From an uncultured bacterium (GTDB taxonomy: Bacteria; Bacillota; Clostridia; Christensenellales; Borkfalkiaceae): a stretch of DNA of 10,712 nucleotides. The translations under genes and the position numbers were made by a program. Within the stretch, counting starts at the first letter, position 1. Every line of letters begins with the position of its first letter. The stretch covers positions 1 through 10,712 of the forward strand of contig CAKXBD010000068.1 of assembly GCA_934871445.1 (NCBI GenBank). Reading direction: 5' to 3'. Below, piece by piece: positions 1 through 7,001 of this stretch. Below the pieces are notes generated by a model. The model saw only the letters and a program-made list of their open reading frames with translations, had not been told where the DNA came from and made no database searches.

Positions 1-1312
1 TATCGGCATTGGCGGAATCAGCATGAGTGCCTTGGCGAAATTTCTTCTCGCCTGCGGCTACGAAGTATCGGGAAGCGATATGAATTCCGGTGAACAGACG
101 GAAGAGTTATTGTTTTCCGGAGTGAGGATTCATTTCGGGATAGAGGCAGATAATCCGGATTTGCAAGCGGCCGATGCGGTAATCTATACCAGCGCGATTC
201 CGGAAAACCATGAAGAATTAATCACTGCACGTAAGCAAGGCAAAATTTTATGGCGGCGTTCGGAGTTTTTGGAAATCGTATGCGGTTTTTTTTCACATGT
301 CACGGCAGTGGCGGGGAGTCATGGAAAGACGACATGCACGGCAATGTGCGCACATATTCTCAAAGAGACGGGGGTGCTTTTTGCCGCACATATCGGAGGC
401 GAGGATTCGCAGTTCGGCAATTTTTATATGAACGGACGAGATTTTTTCGTTACCGAAGCTTGCGAATATAAAAAGAATTTGCTTGAAATCCGAGCGGAAA
501 CGGCCGTACTCCTCAATATAGACCGCGATCATATGGAATGTTACGAGGGAATAGACGACCTCGTAAACACTTTTCGTACATATTGTGAAAAAGCGGAGAC
601 GGCGTTTATTTGCTCGGACAATGACAAGTGCAAAACATTGGGGAATTTTTCTACCTTCGGGATAGATGATAAAACAGCGGACTATCGGGCGATCGATTTA
701 AGGCAGTCGGGAGAAAGATATTCCTTTACGGTATCGGAGTACGGAAAATCTCTCTGCCGAGTGCGCTTAAAAGCCGCCGGGAAATGTAACGTCTATAACG
801 CTTTGGCGGCGTTTGCGGCAATGCGCCGTTATGGATTCGACGAAAAGGAGATTGTGCGCGGGCTGGAAACTTTTGTCGCCGTGAAGCGGCGGTTTGAATG
901 TATCGGCTGTTATTCGGGCGCCTCTTTTATCTGTGATTATGCGCATCATCCGAGGGAAATCTCGGCGACGGTTGCCACGGCAGAAAAAATGTGTGCGGGA
1001 AAACTTTATACGATTTTTCAGCCGCATACTTATTCCCGAACAAAACTTCTGATGGAGGATTTTGTTCGGGCTCTGCGTGCCGTACCCAATCTGATGATTT
1101 ATAAAACTTATCCCGCACGGGAATACTTCGATGAAGAGGGGAGTGCTCTGACCTTGGCAAAAAACGTGGGAAACTGTCTCTACTCAGAAAGTATCCGAGA
1201 ATTGAAAATGTGGTTAAAAAATACCGTACAGGCGGGAGATATAGTACTTTTTTTGGGCGCAGGGGACATTTACTATGCAGCACAATATTTACTGAAAGAA
1301 TTGAATAAATAA
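1..1312 (+). CDS. murC: UDP-N-acetylmuramate--L-alanine ligase, 5' truncated
   Basis: Cytoplasmic Mur ligase that joins L-alanine to UDP-MurNAc using ATP, the first step of the peptide stem of peptidoglycan. The frame is open from base 2, so the gene begins before the window. The first visible residues, IGIGGISMSALAKF, are the MurC N-terminal nucleotide-binding motif, normally about 10-20 residues from the start, so almost the whole protein (436 visible residues) is here. The ATP loop GSHGKTT is at visible residues 105-111 (bases 314-334). The central-domain motif LNIDRDH follows, and the C-terminal DYAHHPREI motif typical of MurC lies near base 935-960. The segment TEACEYKKNLLEI replaces the ADESDGS-type motif of proteobacterial MurC, a variant I associate with Gram-positive homologues. 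The stop TAA is at 1310-1312 and a terminator follows, so this gene ends its transcript. The ATG at 23 is internal, not the start. Confidence 0.96.
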   Translation, partial: IGIGGISMSALAKFLLACGYEVSGSDMNSGEQTEELLFSGVRIHFGIEADNPDLQAADAVIYTSAIPENHEELITARKQGKILWRRSEFLEIVCGFFSHVTAVAGSHGKTTCTAMCAHILKETGVLFAAHIGGEDSQFGNFYMNGRDFFVTEACEYKKNLLEIRAETAVLLNIDRDHMECYEGIDDLVNTFRTYCEKAETAFICSDNDKCKTLGNFSTFGIDDKTADYRAIDLRQSGERYSFTVSEYGKSLCRVRLKAAGKCNVYNALAAFAAMRRYGFDEKEIVRGLETFVAVKRRFECIGCYSGASFICDYAHHPREISATVATAEKMCAGKLYTIFQPHTYSRTKLLMEDFVRALRAVPNLMIYKTYPAREYFDEEGSALTLAKNVGNCLYSESIRELKMWLKNTVQAGDIVLFLGAGDIYYAAQYLLKELNK

Positions 1313-1346
1313 CCGTTGAAAAAATGGAAATACAGCGTAAAAAGTG

Positions 1347-1395
1347 ACGACAGGGGCGAGAAAAAGAAAAAACTCTCTCCCGCTGTCGTTTTTTT
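1347..1395 (+). terminator. Intrinsic terminator after murC
   Basis: An imperfect hairpin is followed by seven T. The outer stem CGACAG (1348-1353) pairs with CTGTCG (1383-1388). After a one-base bulge, GGG pairs with CCC, and after one mismatch, GAG (1358-1360) pairs with CTC (1375-1377). The loop is A-rich (1361-1374). The T tract is 1389-1395. It sits 35 bp after the murC stop and ahead of the ftsK promoter, so it probably separates the two transcripts. The inner stem is imperfect, so its efficiency is uncertain. Confidence 0.8.
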
Positions 1396-1407
1396 GCTTC
1401 AATACAA

Positions 1408-1436
1408 TTGATAAATGAGAAAAAAAATGTTATAAT
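1408..1436 (+). promoter_or_regulatory. SigA-type promoter for ftsK, extended -10
   Basis: TTGATA (1408-1413) and a perfect TATAAT (1431-1436) are separated by 17 bp, and TGT at 1428-1430 forms a TGn extended -10. This is five of six at -35 and six of six at -10. It lies after the murC terminator and about 15-20 bp before the Shine-Dalgarno sequence of ftsK, giving a short leader. No operator-like inverted repeat is visible around it. Confidence 0.85.
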
Positions 1437-1450
1437 AAAAGAGTATAAAC

Positions 1451-1458
1451 GGAGGTGA
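1451..1458 (+). promoter_or_regulatory. Ribosome binding site that fixes the TTG start of ftsK
   Basis: GGAGGTGA is a near-perfect anti-SD match. A GTG at 1455 lies inside this motif and so cannot be its start. The ATG at 1459 opens only ATG-CCT-TGA. The TTG at 1464 is 8 nt after GGAGG, in the correct frame, and is the best start. Confidence 0.8.
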
Positions 1459-1463
1459 ATGCC

Positions 1464-4400
1464 TTGAAGGAAAATAACGAAAAGAATAAAGACGAAAAGG
1501 AGAAACGGACAGGAATTATCACGAAGGAAAGTATAGACGCCGTGGGCGTTTTATTTTCCGCTCTCGCGTTTCTCATACTCGTTACGCGCGACTTGATTTT
1601 CGGGGATATCGGCGAAGCGATCGCTTCCTTTCTTTTGGGAGTATTCGGCGATTGCGCTTATCCGTTGCTTCTCGTTGCTTTTTACATATCTTTGACTTCT
1701 TTTATCGGGAAACGGTTTATTCGCAGCAGAAAAGCCGTGGCGCTCCTTTCGGCGTCCGCCGTTTGCCTGCTGCTGATTCTTCATGTCGCTCTGACGTATA
1801 AATGGGCGCTTTCCGGCTATATTTCCGCTTGTTTTTCTGCGGGAAAGGACGGATTTTTTTCTTCGGCCGTAACCGGCTGGTTAGGTGGGCTGATTATTTA
1901 TCCCGTTATGAAACTGACCACGCGCGTCGGAGCACTGATTATTTTTTCCGCGCTCTTTTTGCTGTGCGTTTATCTTTCGGCCTGTGTTTTGACGGGCGGG
2001 AAATTCCGCTTAAAGTTCAATGCGGAAAAAAAGGAAAGCTCGTCCGCCAAGAATCGTAAGTCAGAGCCTCGGACTTCTCAGATGCCCGTTCAAAGAGAGA
2101 CCGTCTATCCTTCCGCTCCTCGACAGGAAGCGTTTTCTTCTGACCCGAATTATTTTTCGTCTTACTCGGGACAGGCTCCGACGGAAGCATATTCCGGTCC
2201 CGTTCCCGAGGTCAGGCAACGGCCGGGCGTCAATCTTCCGAGCGGAGAATATAATTCAAGTGCTTATCAGAACAGCAACGGATATCGTGCCGGAGAAAAT
2301 TATCGTACGAACGGAGCTTATCGACAGAATTCTTTCCGACCCGAGCAAACATCTTCGACGGGAACGAGCGGGACGGGAAACGCATTTTCTCCATTCGGGA
2401 TTTTTAATAACGGAAATTCGTCCGTGCAGGAAGAAAGAAAGGACGGATACCGCGAATATCAGCAGAGTAAAGAGTATTTATTTGGAGGAACACCCGCCGA
2501 AATTTATCGTAAAAATTTAATTTTTGACAGCAATGCGAACGTCAATAAGCGTCCTCCCGCAGACCCCAATCAGCCGACCGTATATGACAGCGCTTTCGCC
2601 GATTCCTATTCCGCGGCGTATGCCGATGCCGTGAACGGCGGTGAGGAACCCGCTCGGCCTGCAAAGATTCTTACGGACAACACGCGCGGGCAGGACTTGT
2701 ATACGCCTCGGACGCTCAGAGACAGCGACGGGGAGACGGGATTTGGAAATGTATCTTCCTCTCCTTCGGCTGTTTCGCCCGTGGAGCCTATACAACCGGC
2801 AGAGCCCTTCCGTGCTGAACAGACTCCCTATCGTCCGGAAGCCATACAGCCGATGCAGACGCCGAACGTACAGATTTCCGAACCCAAGTCGGAGGCGTCC
2901 GAAAATGCGGAACAGCGTTTCGATACGGCGTCCGGTGCCGCTTTGAGAGACGAAAGGGGAGCGGATGCCGAGATTGTTCCGCCCGAAGAACCTAGATCGG
3001 AAACTTCGGGAACTCGTCCGGGATTTTTCGATATTTTTTCTCCGTCAAATCCCAATATTTACGGCCAACGGGACGAAGAAGAAACACCGCTCGCCGATGA
3101 GCCAACGAACGGCAGAGACGGCTTCGGGCGAGACTTTTCCGACCGGAATTCTTCCCGCGGTCTGTTGGATTCGGAAGAACCCGACGTGCGAGGCGGAGAG
3201 CGTTCCGTTTTTGAGACCGGAAGAGAAGACGAACTTCCCGCCACGGACAGAAAAGATATTTTCGACGAAGATGAGGAAGAAGATCCGTATACGCTTCGCT
3301 CGGATTTTTCAGACAACAGAAGAGGAAACGTTCCCGAAGAACCTTCCGACAGACTCTCTTCGCGCGACAGGAGCGATCCGTTTGTTTCCGACCGACGGGA
3401 ACAGACATTTGAAGAACCTCCTCGTCCCGTTCCGCCGCCTGTACCGAAGCCTCGGGTGCATAAGCCTTATCAGCCGGCTCCGTTGGACTATTTCGATTGC
3501 AGAGACGTAGAACCCGATTCCAATTCGGAGGAAGTGGAAAACAATAAGATGACGATTTTGGAGACGTTGGACGCCTTCAAAGTGACGGACGCAACTATCG
3601 CTTCCGTTACTTACGGTCCTACCGTCACGCGCTATAATGTGGTTATTCCCCGCAATATTTCCGCCAAGAAGGTCGTTGCTTTGGATCAGGAAATCGCCAT
3701 GAGCCTCTATGCGAGCAAAGGGGTCAATATTTACCCGAACTTTGAGGACGGCGCGGTGAGTATCGAAGTCCCCAATAAAAATCGTCAGTACGTTCAGCTC
3801 GGATGTATGCTTACGGGAGACGGCTTTGTGAAGTCCAAGCCTACCTCGTTGGTGTTTGCGATGGGAAAGGACGTCGGCAATCGTAAGATTTACGGCGATA
3901 TTTGTAAAATGACGCACCTGCTCGTAGCGGGCGCTTCCGGTTCGGGTAAGAGCGTATTTCTCAGAAGCCTTATCATCAGTCTCATTTACAAATATTCACC
4001 CGACGATCTCCGACTTATTCTGATAGACCCTAAAAAGACGGAATTCGTCATTTATGACCATTTGCCTCATCTGATGATCAATGAAATTATCACGGATATC
4101 AATAAAGTGATTCAGAGTCTCAACTGGGCAATAGGGGAAATGAACCGCAGATATGGCTTGTTCGAGCAAAAGAGCCGTTCGGGAACGTATGTCGTCAATA
4201 TCGACGAGTATAACGCAAATTTACAGCCGGGAGAGGAAAAGCTGGCGAAAATCGTCATTATCGTGGACGAGCTGGCCGATTTGATGCAGACTGCAAAGAA
4301 GGAAGTTGAAGACAGAATTCAAAACCTCACGCAGAAATCCCGCGCCGCGGGCATCCATTTGATCCTTGCGACGCAACGTCCCTCCGCGGACGTTATCACC

Positions 4401-4928
4401 GGCGTCATCAAGGGAAATTTGCCTACGCGAATCGCGTTTTCTGTGGCTGCGGAGGTGGATTCGAGGGTCATTCTCGACGCTTCGGGCGCGCAGAAACTTT
4501 TGGGAAACGGCGACCTGCTCTATATTATGGCGGGAATGAATGCTCCTACCCGTGTGCAGGGTGCTTCCATTTCCTCCGAGGATGCCCAAAAGGTCATCAA
4601 TTACATAAAAGCGAATAACGAAGCGGAATACGACGAGAACATTTCTGCCTTTATCAACAACATGAAATCGCCGAGCGACGACGGAGACGGAGGAGGCGAC
4701 GACGAGGGAATCGAAGAAGTATATATCGAAGCCCTTCGGTTTATTATTCAGAGCGGCAGTGCTTCTATTTCCATGATTCAGCGCAAGTGTTCCGTGGGAT
4801 ATAATAAGGCCGGAAAAATTATCGAATGGATGGAAGATATGGGCTATATCTCCGCATTTGACGGAGCAAAGGCGAGAAAGGTTCTCATTACCAAAGAGGA
4901 GTTTGAAAGCAAGTACGGCCCCCTTTGA
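1464..4928 (+). CDS. ftsK: DNA translocase FtsK/SpoIIIE with very long linker
   Basis: Membrane-anchored, ATP-driven double-stranded DNA pump that clears or segregates chromosomes at the division (or sporulation) septum. From the TTG start it has 1154 residues; B. subtilis SpoIIIE has about 790 and E. coli FtsK about 1330. Residues 1-20 are charged. Roughly 25-180 hold four or five hydrophobic membrane segments. About 180-673 is low-complexity linker: a Tyr/Ser/Asn/Gly/Arg-rich part near 205-293, a mixed-charge Asp/Glu/Arg part near 537-650, then a proline-rich end. About 675-1070 is the RecA-like motor, with GPTVTRY, Walker A GASGSGKS (residues 823-830), Walker B IIVDELADL (D935, E936) and LATQRPS. 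An acidic tether (about 1070-1083) leads to a winged-helix gamma domain (about 1084-1154; QRKCSVGYNKAGKIIEWMED) that reads DNA polarity motifs. It has its own promoter and no clear terminator. Whether it acts in vegetative division, sporulation or both cannot be told here. Confidence 0.96.
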   Translation: MKENNEKNKDEKEKRTGIITKESIDAVGVLFSALAFLILVTRDLIFGDIGEAIASFLLGVFGDCAYPLLLVAFYISLTSFIGKRFIRSRKAVALLSASAVCLLLILHVALTYKWALSGYISACFSAGKDGFFSSAVTGWLGGLIIYPVMKLTTRVGALIIFSALFLLCVYLSACVLTGGKFRLKFNAEKKESSSAKNRKSEPRTSQMPVQRETVYPSAPRQEAFSSDPNYFSSYSGQAPTEAYSGPVPEVRQRPGVNLPSGEYNSSAYQNSNGYRAGENYRTNGAYRQNSFRPEQTSSTGTSGTGNAFSPFGIFNNGNSSVQEERKDGYREYQQSKEYLFGGTPAEIYRKNLIFDSNANVNKRPPADPNQPTVYDSAFADSYSAAYADAVNGGEEPARPAKILTDNTRGQDLYTPRTLRDSDGETGFGNVSSSPSAVSPVEPIQPAEPFRAEQTPYRPEAIQPMQTPNVQISEPKSEASENAEQRFDTASGAALRDERGADAEIVPPEEPRSETSGTRPGFFDIFSPSNPNIYGQRDEEETPLADEPTNGRDGFGRDFSDRNSSRGLLDSEEPDVRGGERSVFETGREDELPATDRKDIFDEDEEEDPYTLRSDFSDNRRGNVPEEPSDRLSSRDRSDPFVSDRREQTFEEPPRPVPPPVPKPRVHKPYQPAPLDYFDCRDVEPDSNSEEVENNKMTILETLDAFKVTDATIASVTYGPTVTRYNVVIPRNISAKKVVALDQEIAMSLYASKGVNIYPNFEDGAVSIEVPNKNRQYVQLGCMLTGDGFVKSKPTSLVFAMGKDVGNRKIYGDICKMTHLLVAGASGSGKSVFLRSLIISLIYKYSPDDLRLILIDPKKTEFVIYDHLPHLMINEIITDINKVIQSLNWAIGEMNRRYGLFEQKSRSGTYVVNIDEYNANLQPGEEKLAKIVIIVDELADLMQTAKKEVEDRIQNLTQKSRAAGIHLILATQRPSADVITGVIKGNLPTRIAFSVAAEVDSRVILDASGAQKLLGNGDLLYIMAGMNAPTRVQGASISSEDAQKVINYIKANNEAEYDENISAFINNMKSPSDDGDGGGDDEGIEEVYIEALRFIIQSGSASISMIQRKCSVGYNKAGKIIEWMEDMGYISAFDGAKARKVLITKEEFESKYGPL

Positions 4929-4977
4929 TAAAAAATTTTCAAAAAATTTTATAAAACAGGCGTACGTATGTCATATT

Positions 4978-4991
4978 TATTGTGATATAAT
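4978..4991 (+). promoter_or_regulatory. Extended -10 promoter candidate for the rimO-pgsA-cinA-recA-nadE genes
   Basis: TATAAT (4986-4991) is preceded by TGA (4983-4985), forming TGnTATAAT. At 16-18 bp upstream there is no good TTGACA match (the hexamer at 4963-4968 is TACGTA), so recognition would rest on the extended -10. The AT-rich stretch 4929-4955, with A and T tracts, could act as an UP element, but that is a guess. The predicted start is about 20-25 bp before the rimO ATG. Confidence 0.6.
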
Positions 4992-5019
4992 AGAGCCGTA
5001 AGGAAGGATAAGCCAAAGA

Positions 5020-6354
5020 ATGTTGGAAAATAAACTATTCGGAGTAATTTCGCTCGGCTGCGATAAAAATCGCGTGGACAGCGAGAAGCTCATCGGACTC
5101 TTGAAAGAACGGAAGTGCGCGTTGACGGACGATTTGTCGGAGGCGCAGATCGTGATCGTCAACACGTGCGCGTTTCTCGAATCGGCGCGGAAAGAATCGA
5201 TTGAGACGATTTTAGAATGTGCAGGTTATAAAAAGAGCGGAAAGTTGGAAAAAATAGTAGTGACGGGCTGTCTGCCGCAAAAATTTATCGGAGAACTTTT
5301 TGACCCGCTCATTGAAGCGGACGTGTTTTTAGGGCTCCGAGATTATGAAAAAATTTTTGAGGCGCTCGAAAAATCTTATGAGAGAAACGAGCGAGAAAAT
5401 TATGTGGGCAAAGGGAACGACGGTTTCCGCTTCGGGCGGGTACTTACTACCGAACCGCATTATGCTTATCTCAAAATCGCCGACGGCTGCTATAATCATT
5501 GTACCTACTGCCTCATTCCGAAAATCCGCGGCAAATATGTCTCCTATCCCATGCAAGATCTTTTGAAAGAGGCGGAAGAGCTCGGAGAAGTTTCCGAACT
5601 TATCGTCGTCGCACAGGATACGACGCGATACGGAGAGGACTTATACGGAGAAAATCGTTTCGTAAATCTGCTTTCCGAGCTTTCAAAGCTCGATAATATC
5701 CGTAAAATACGGCTGTTATATTGTTATCCGGACGTCATTGGAGAGGAATTGATTGCGGAAATCCGCGATAACGACAAGATCCTCAAATATATCGATATTC
5801 CTCTGCAACATTCGGAAAACAGAATTTTGAAACGCATGAACCGTAAAGGCGGCCGGGAAAGTTATTTGACGCTTTTGAAGAAATTGCGCGAAGAAATTCC
5901 TCAAATCGCCGTTCGTTCTACGTTTATTTCGGGGTTTCCCGGAGAAACGGAGGAGGAATTTGAGGGCATGAAAACATTTTTGAAGGAAGCGAAATTCGCA
6001 AACTGCGGATTTTTTGCTTATTCTCGCGAACCGGATACCGCCGCCGCCCGAATGAGAGAACAGGTTCATCCTTCCACAAAGCGCCGCCGCGTGCGGGCAT
6101 TATATGAAGTACAAAGGGAAATTTCGGAAAAATTTCTCTCCTCTTTTGTGGGAAAGTCTCTCGAAGTACTCTGTGACGGAATCGATTACGATAAAAATTG
6201 TTTTGTCGGCCGCGCGTATTTCAGTGCTCCCGAAATAGACGGCAAAGTGTATTTCAACGCGCGGGAAGCCTCACAGGGCGAAACTTATCAGATAAAAATA
6301 AACAGGGCGGATAGCTACGACCTGTACGGTGAAACGGAGGACTATCGTTTATGA
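5020..6354 (+). CDS. rimO: Ribosomal protein S12 methylthiotransferase RimO
   Basis: Radical-SAM enzyme that adds a methylthio group to the conserved aspartate of ribosomal protein S12. Its 444 residues match the family length. The N-terminal UPF0004 domain carries the three cysteines for the second Fe-S cluster: C14 in SLGCDKN, C50 in NTCAF and C84 in TGCLP. The radical-SAM CxxxCxxC is C157, C161 and C164 (CYNHCTYC), followed by the typical LIPKIRG. The C-terminal TRAM domain (about 375-444) contains GRAYFSAPEIDG. SLGC(D/A)KN and APEIDG favour RimO over the tRNA enzyme MiaB. The ATG at 5020 has AGGAAGGA (5001-5008) at a rather long 11-nt spacing. The stop TGA overlaps the pgsA start in ATGA. 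It is the first gene after the 4986-4991 promoter. Confidence 0.95.
   Translation: MLENKLFGVISLGCDKNRVDSEKLIGLLKERKCALTDDLSEAQIVIVNTCAFLESARKESIETILECAGYKKSGKLEKIVVTGCLPQKFIGELFDPLIEADVFLGLRDYEKIFEALEKSYERNERENYVGKGNDGFRFGRVLTTEPHYAYLKIADGCYNHCTYCLIPKIRGKYVSYPMQDLLKEAEELGEVSELIVVAQDTTRYGEDLYGENRFVNLLSELSKLDNIRKIRLLYCYPDVIGEELIAEIRDNDKILKYIDIPLQHSENRILKRMNRKGGRESYLTLLKKLREEIPQIAVRSTFISGFPGETEEEFEGMKTFLKEAKFANCGFFAYSREPDTAAARMREQVHPSTKRRRVRALYEVQREISEKFLSSFVGKSLEVLCDGIDYDKNCFVGRAYFSAPEIDGKVYFNAREASQGETYQIKINRADSYDLYGETEDYRL
6336..6340 (+). promoter_or_regulatory. Ribosome binding site of pgsA inside rimO
   Basis: GGAGG lies in the last codons of rimO, 10 nt before the pgsA ATG at 6351. With the 4-bp ATGA overlap this points to translational coupling of the two genes. 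Confidence 0.75.
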
Positions 6355-6941
6355 ATTTACCGAATAAAATATCTGTCGTGAGAATTTGCATGATTCCCGT
6401 TTTCGTGCTTTTCTTTTTCCTCGACGTTATTCCTTTCAATCATATCATCGCGGCGGTAATTTTTGCGCTCGCGGCACTCACGGACGCGCTCGACGGACAT
6501 ATTGCCCGTTCGAGAAATCTCGTGACCAATCTCGGAAAATTTCTCGATCCCATCGCCGATAAAGTGTTGGTCGCTACCGCTTTTATCCTTACGTTGACCG
6601 AATACAGCATTTTCGGAATTTGGGGAAGCTGGATTTATATCGCCGCATCGGTGTGCATCTGCGTCATTCTCGCGCGGGAACTCATCATCAGCGCGTTCCG
6701 TCAGATCGCGGCCAGCGCGGGAATCGTGCTTGCGGCGGAAAAGCTGGGGAAATATAAGACAACTTTCCAAGACGGCTGCGTGTTTTTTCTCCTCCTTTCC
6801 GTCGATTTTTCCGGCACTGCGGGACAGGTCATCAACATGATAGGACTCGTCTTGTTCGCGATTGCGACGGTGCTTACGATTTGGTCGGGAATTTCTTACG
6901 TGGTCAAGAATAAAGCGGTTCTCAAAGATACCGCGAGTTAA
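6351..6941 (+). CDS. pgsA: CDP-diacylglycerol--glycerol-3-phosphate 3-phosphatidyltransferase
   Basis: Integral membrane enzyme that transfers the phosphatidyl group of CDP-diacylglycerol to glycerol-3-phosphate, making phosphatidylglycerol-phosphate, the precursor of phosphatidylglycerol. At 196 residues it has the usual PgsA length. The CDP-alcohol phosphotransferase signature is complete: D45, D48-G49, A52-R53, G62, D66 and D70. The N-terminal NLPNKISVVRICMIPVF is typical of PgsA, and several hydrophobic membrane segments follow (about 14-43, 72-90, 97-115, 145-190). It overlaps rimO by 4 bp and is 60 bp ahead of cinA. Other CDP-alcohol transferases (phosphatidylserine or cardiolipin type) share the signature, but the N-terminus, the length and the position before cinA-recA favour PgsA. 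Confidence 0.93.
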   Translation: MNLPNKISVVRICMIPVFVLFFFLDVIPFNHIIAAVIFALAALTDALDGHIARSRNLVTNLGKFLDPIADKVLVATAFILTLTEYSIFGIWGSWIYIAASVCICVILARELIISAFRQIAASAGIVLAAEKLGKYKTTFQDGCVFFLLLSVDFSGTAGQVINMIGLVLFAIATVLTIWSGISYVVKNKAVLKDTAS

Positions 6942-6944
6942 AAC

Positions 6945-6960
6945 AATGCGCATGCGTATT
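6945..6960 (+). repeat. Near-palindrome before cinA, possible weak attenuator
   Basis: A 16-nt near-palindrome (AATGCG CATG CGTATT) contains the perfect palindrome CGCATGCG (6949-6956). As RNA it could form a 6-bp stem with one G-U pair and a 4-nt loop, followed by a run of five T (6959-6963). The stem is short, so it would be at most a weak terminator or pause site between pgsA and cinA. It could also be chance. Confidence 0.3.
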
Positions 6961-6985
6961 TTTACCAAAGCGGAACGTTGCGGAC

Positions 6986-6991
6986 AGGAGG
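6986..6991 (+). promoter_or_regulatory. Ribosome binding site that fixes the ATG start of cinA
   Basis: AGGAGG ends 10 nt before the ATG at 7002. An in-frame TTG at 6978 lies upstream of this motif, so starting there would place the SD inside the gene. ATG 7002 is the better start. Confidence 0.8.
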
Positions 6992-7001
6992 AAAGTCGGT
7001 C

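Noticed and set aside
1455..1463. GTG at 1455 as the start of ftsK
   Set aside because: It lies within the Shine-Dalgarno sequence GGAGGTGA. TTG at 1464 has proper spacing.
2020..3510. Alternative-frame open frames inside the FtsK linker (2020-2520, 2965-3510 and antisense 3309-3917)
   Set aside because: The in-frame FtsK protein continues through with a sensible linker. The alternative products are Arg-rich and lack ribosome binding sites. Low-complexity coding sequence often leaves other frames open.
4929..4955. AT-only inverted repeats (AAAATTTT) after ftsK as a terminator
   Set aside because: There is no GC-containing stem and no clean hairpin followed by a T tract. More likely it is part of an AT-rich promoter region.
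6357..6968. Antisense open frame of about 200 codons opposite pgsA
   Set aside because: It covers a clearly coding pgsA, its product is rich in Arg/Glu/Asp without recognisable motifs, and it has no gene-like context. It is a codon-bias shadow.
6966..6984. GGAACGTT-containing stretch before cinA as a LexA (SOS) box
   Set aside because: It lacks the GAAC-N4-GTTC spacing of the Gram-positive box, and there is no paired half-site.
6978..7001. TTG at 6978 as the start of cinA
   Set aside because: It would put the AGGAGG motif inside the gene. ATG 7002 is 10 nt after that motif and begins a CinA-like N-terminus.
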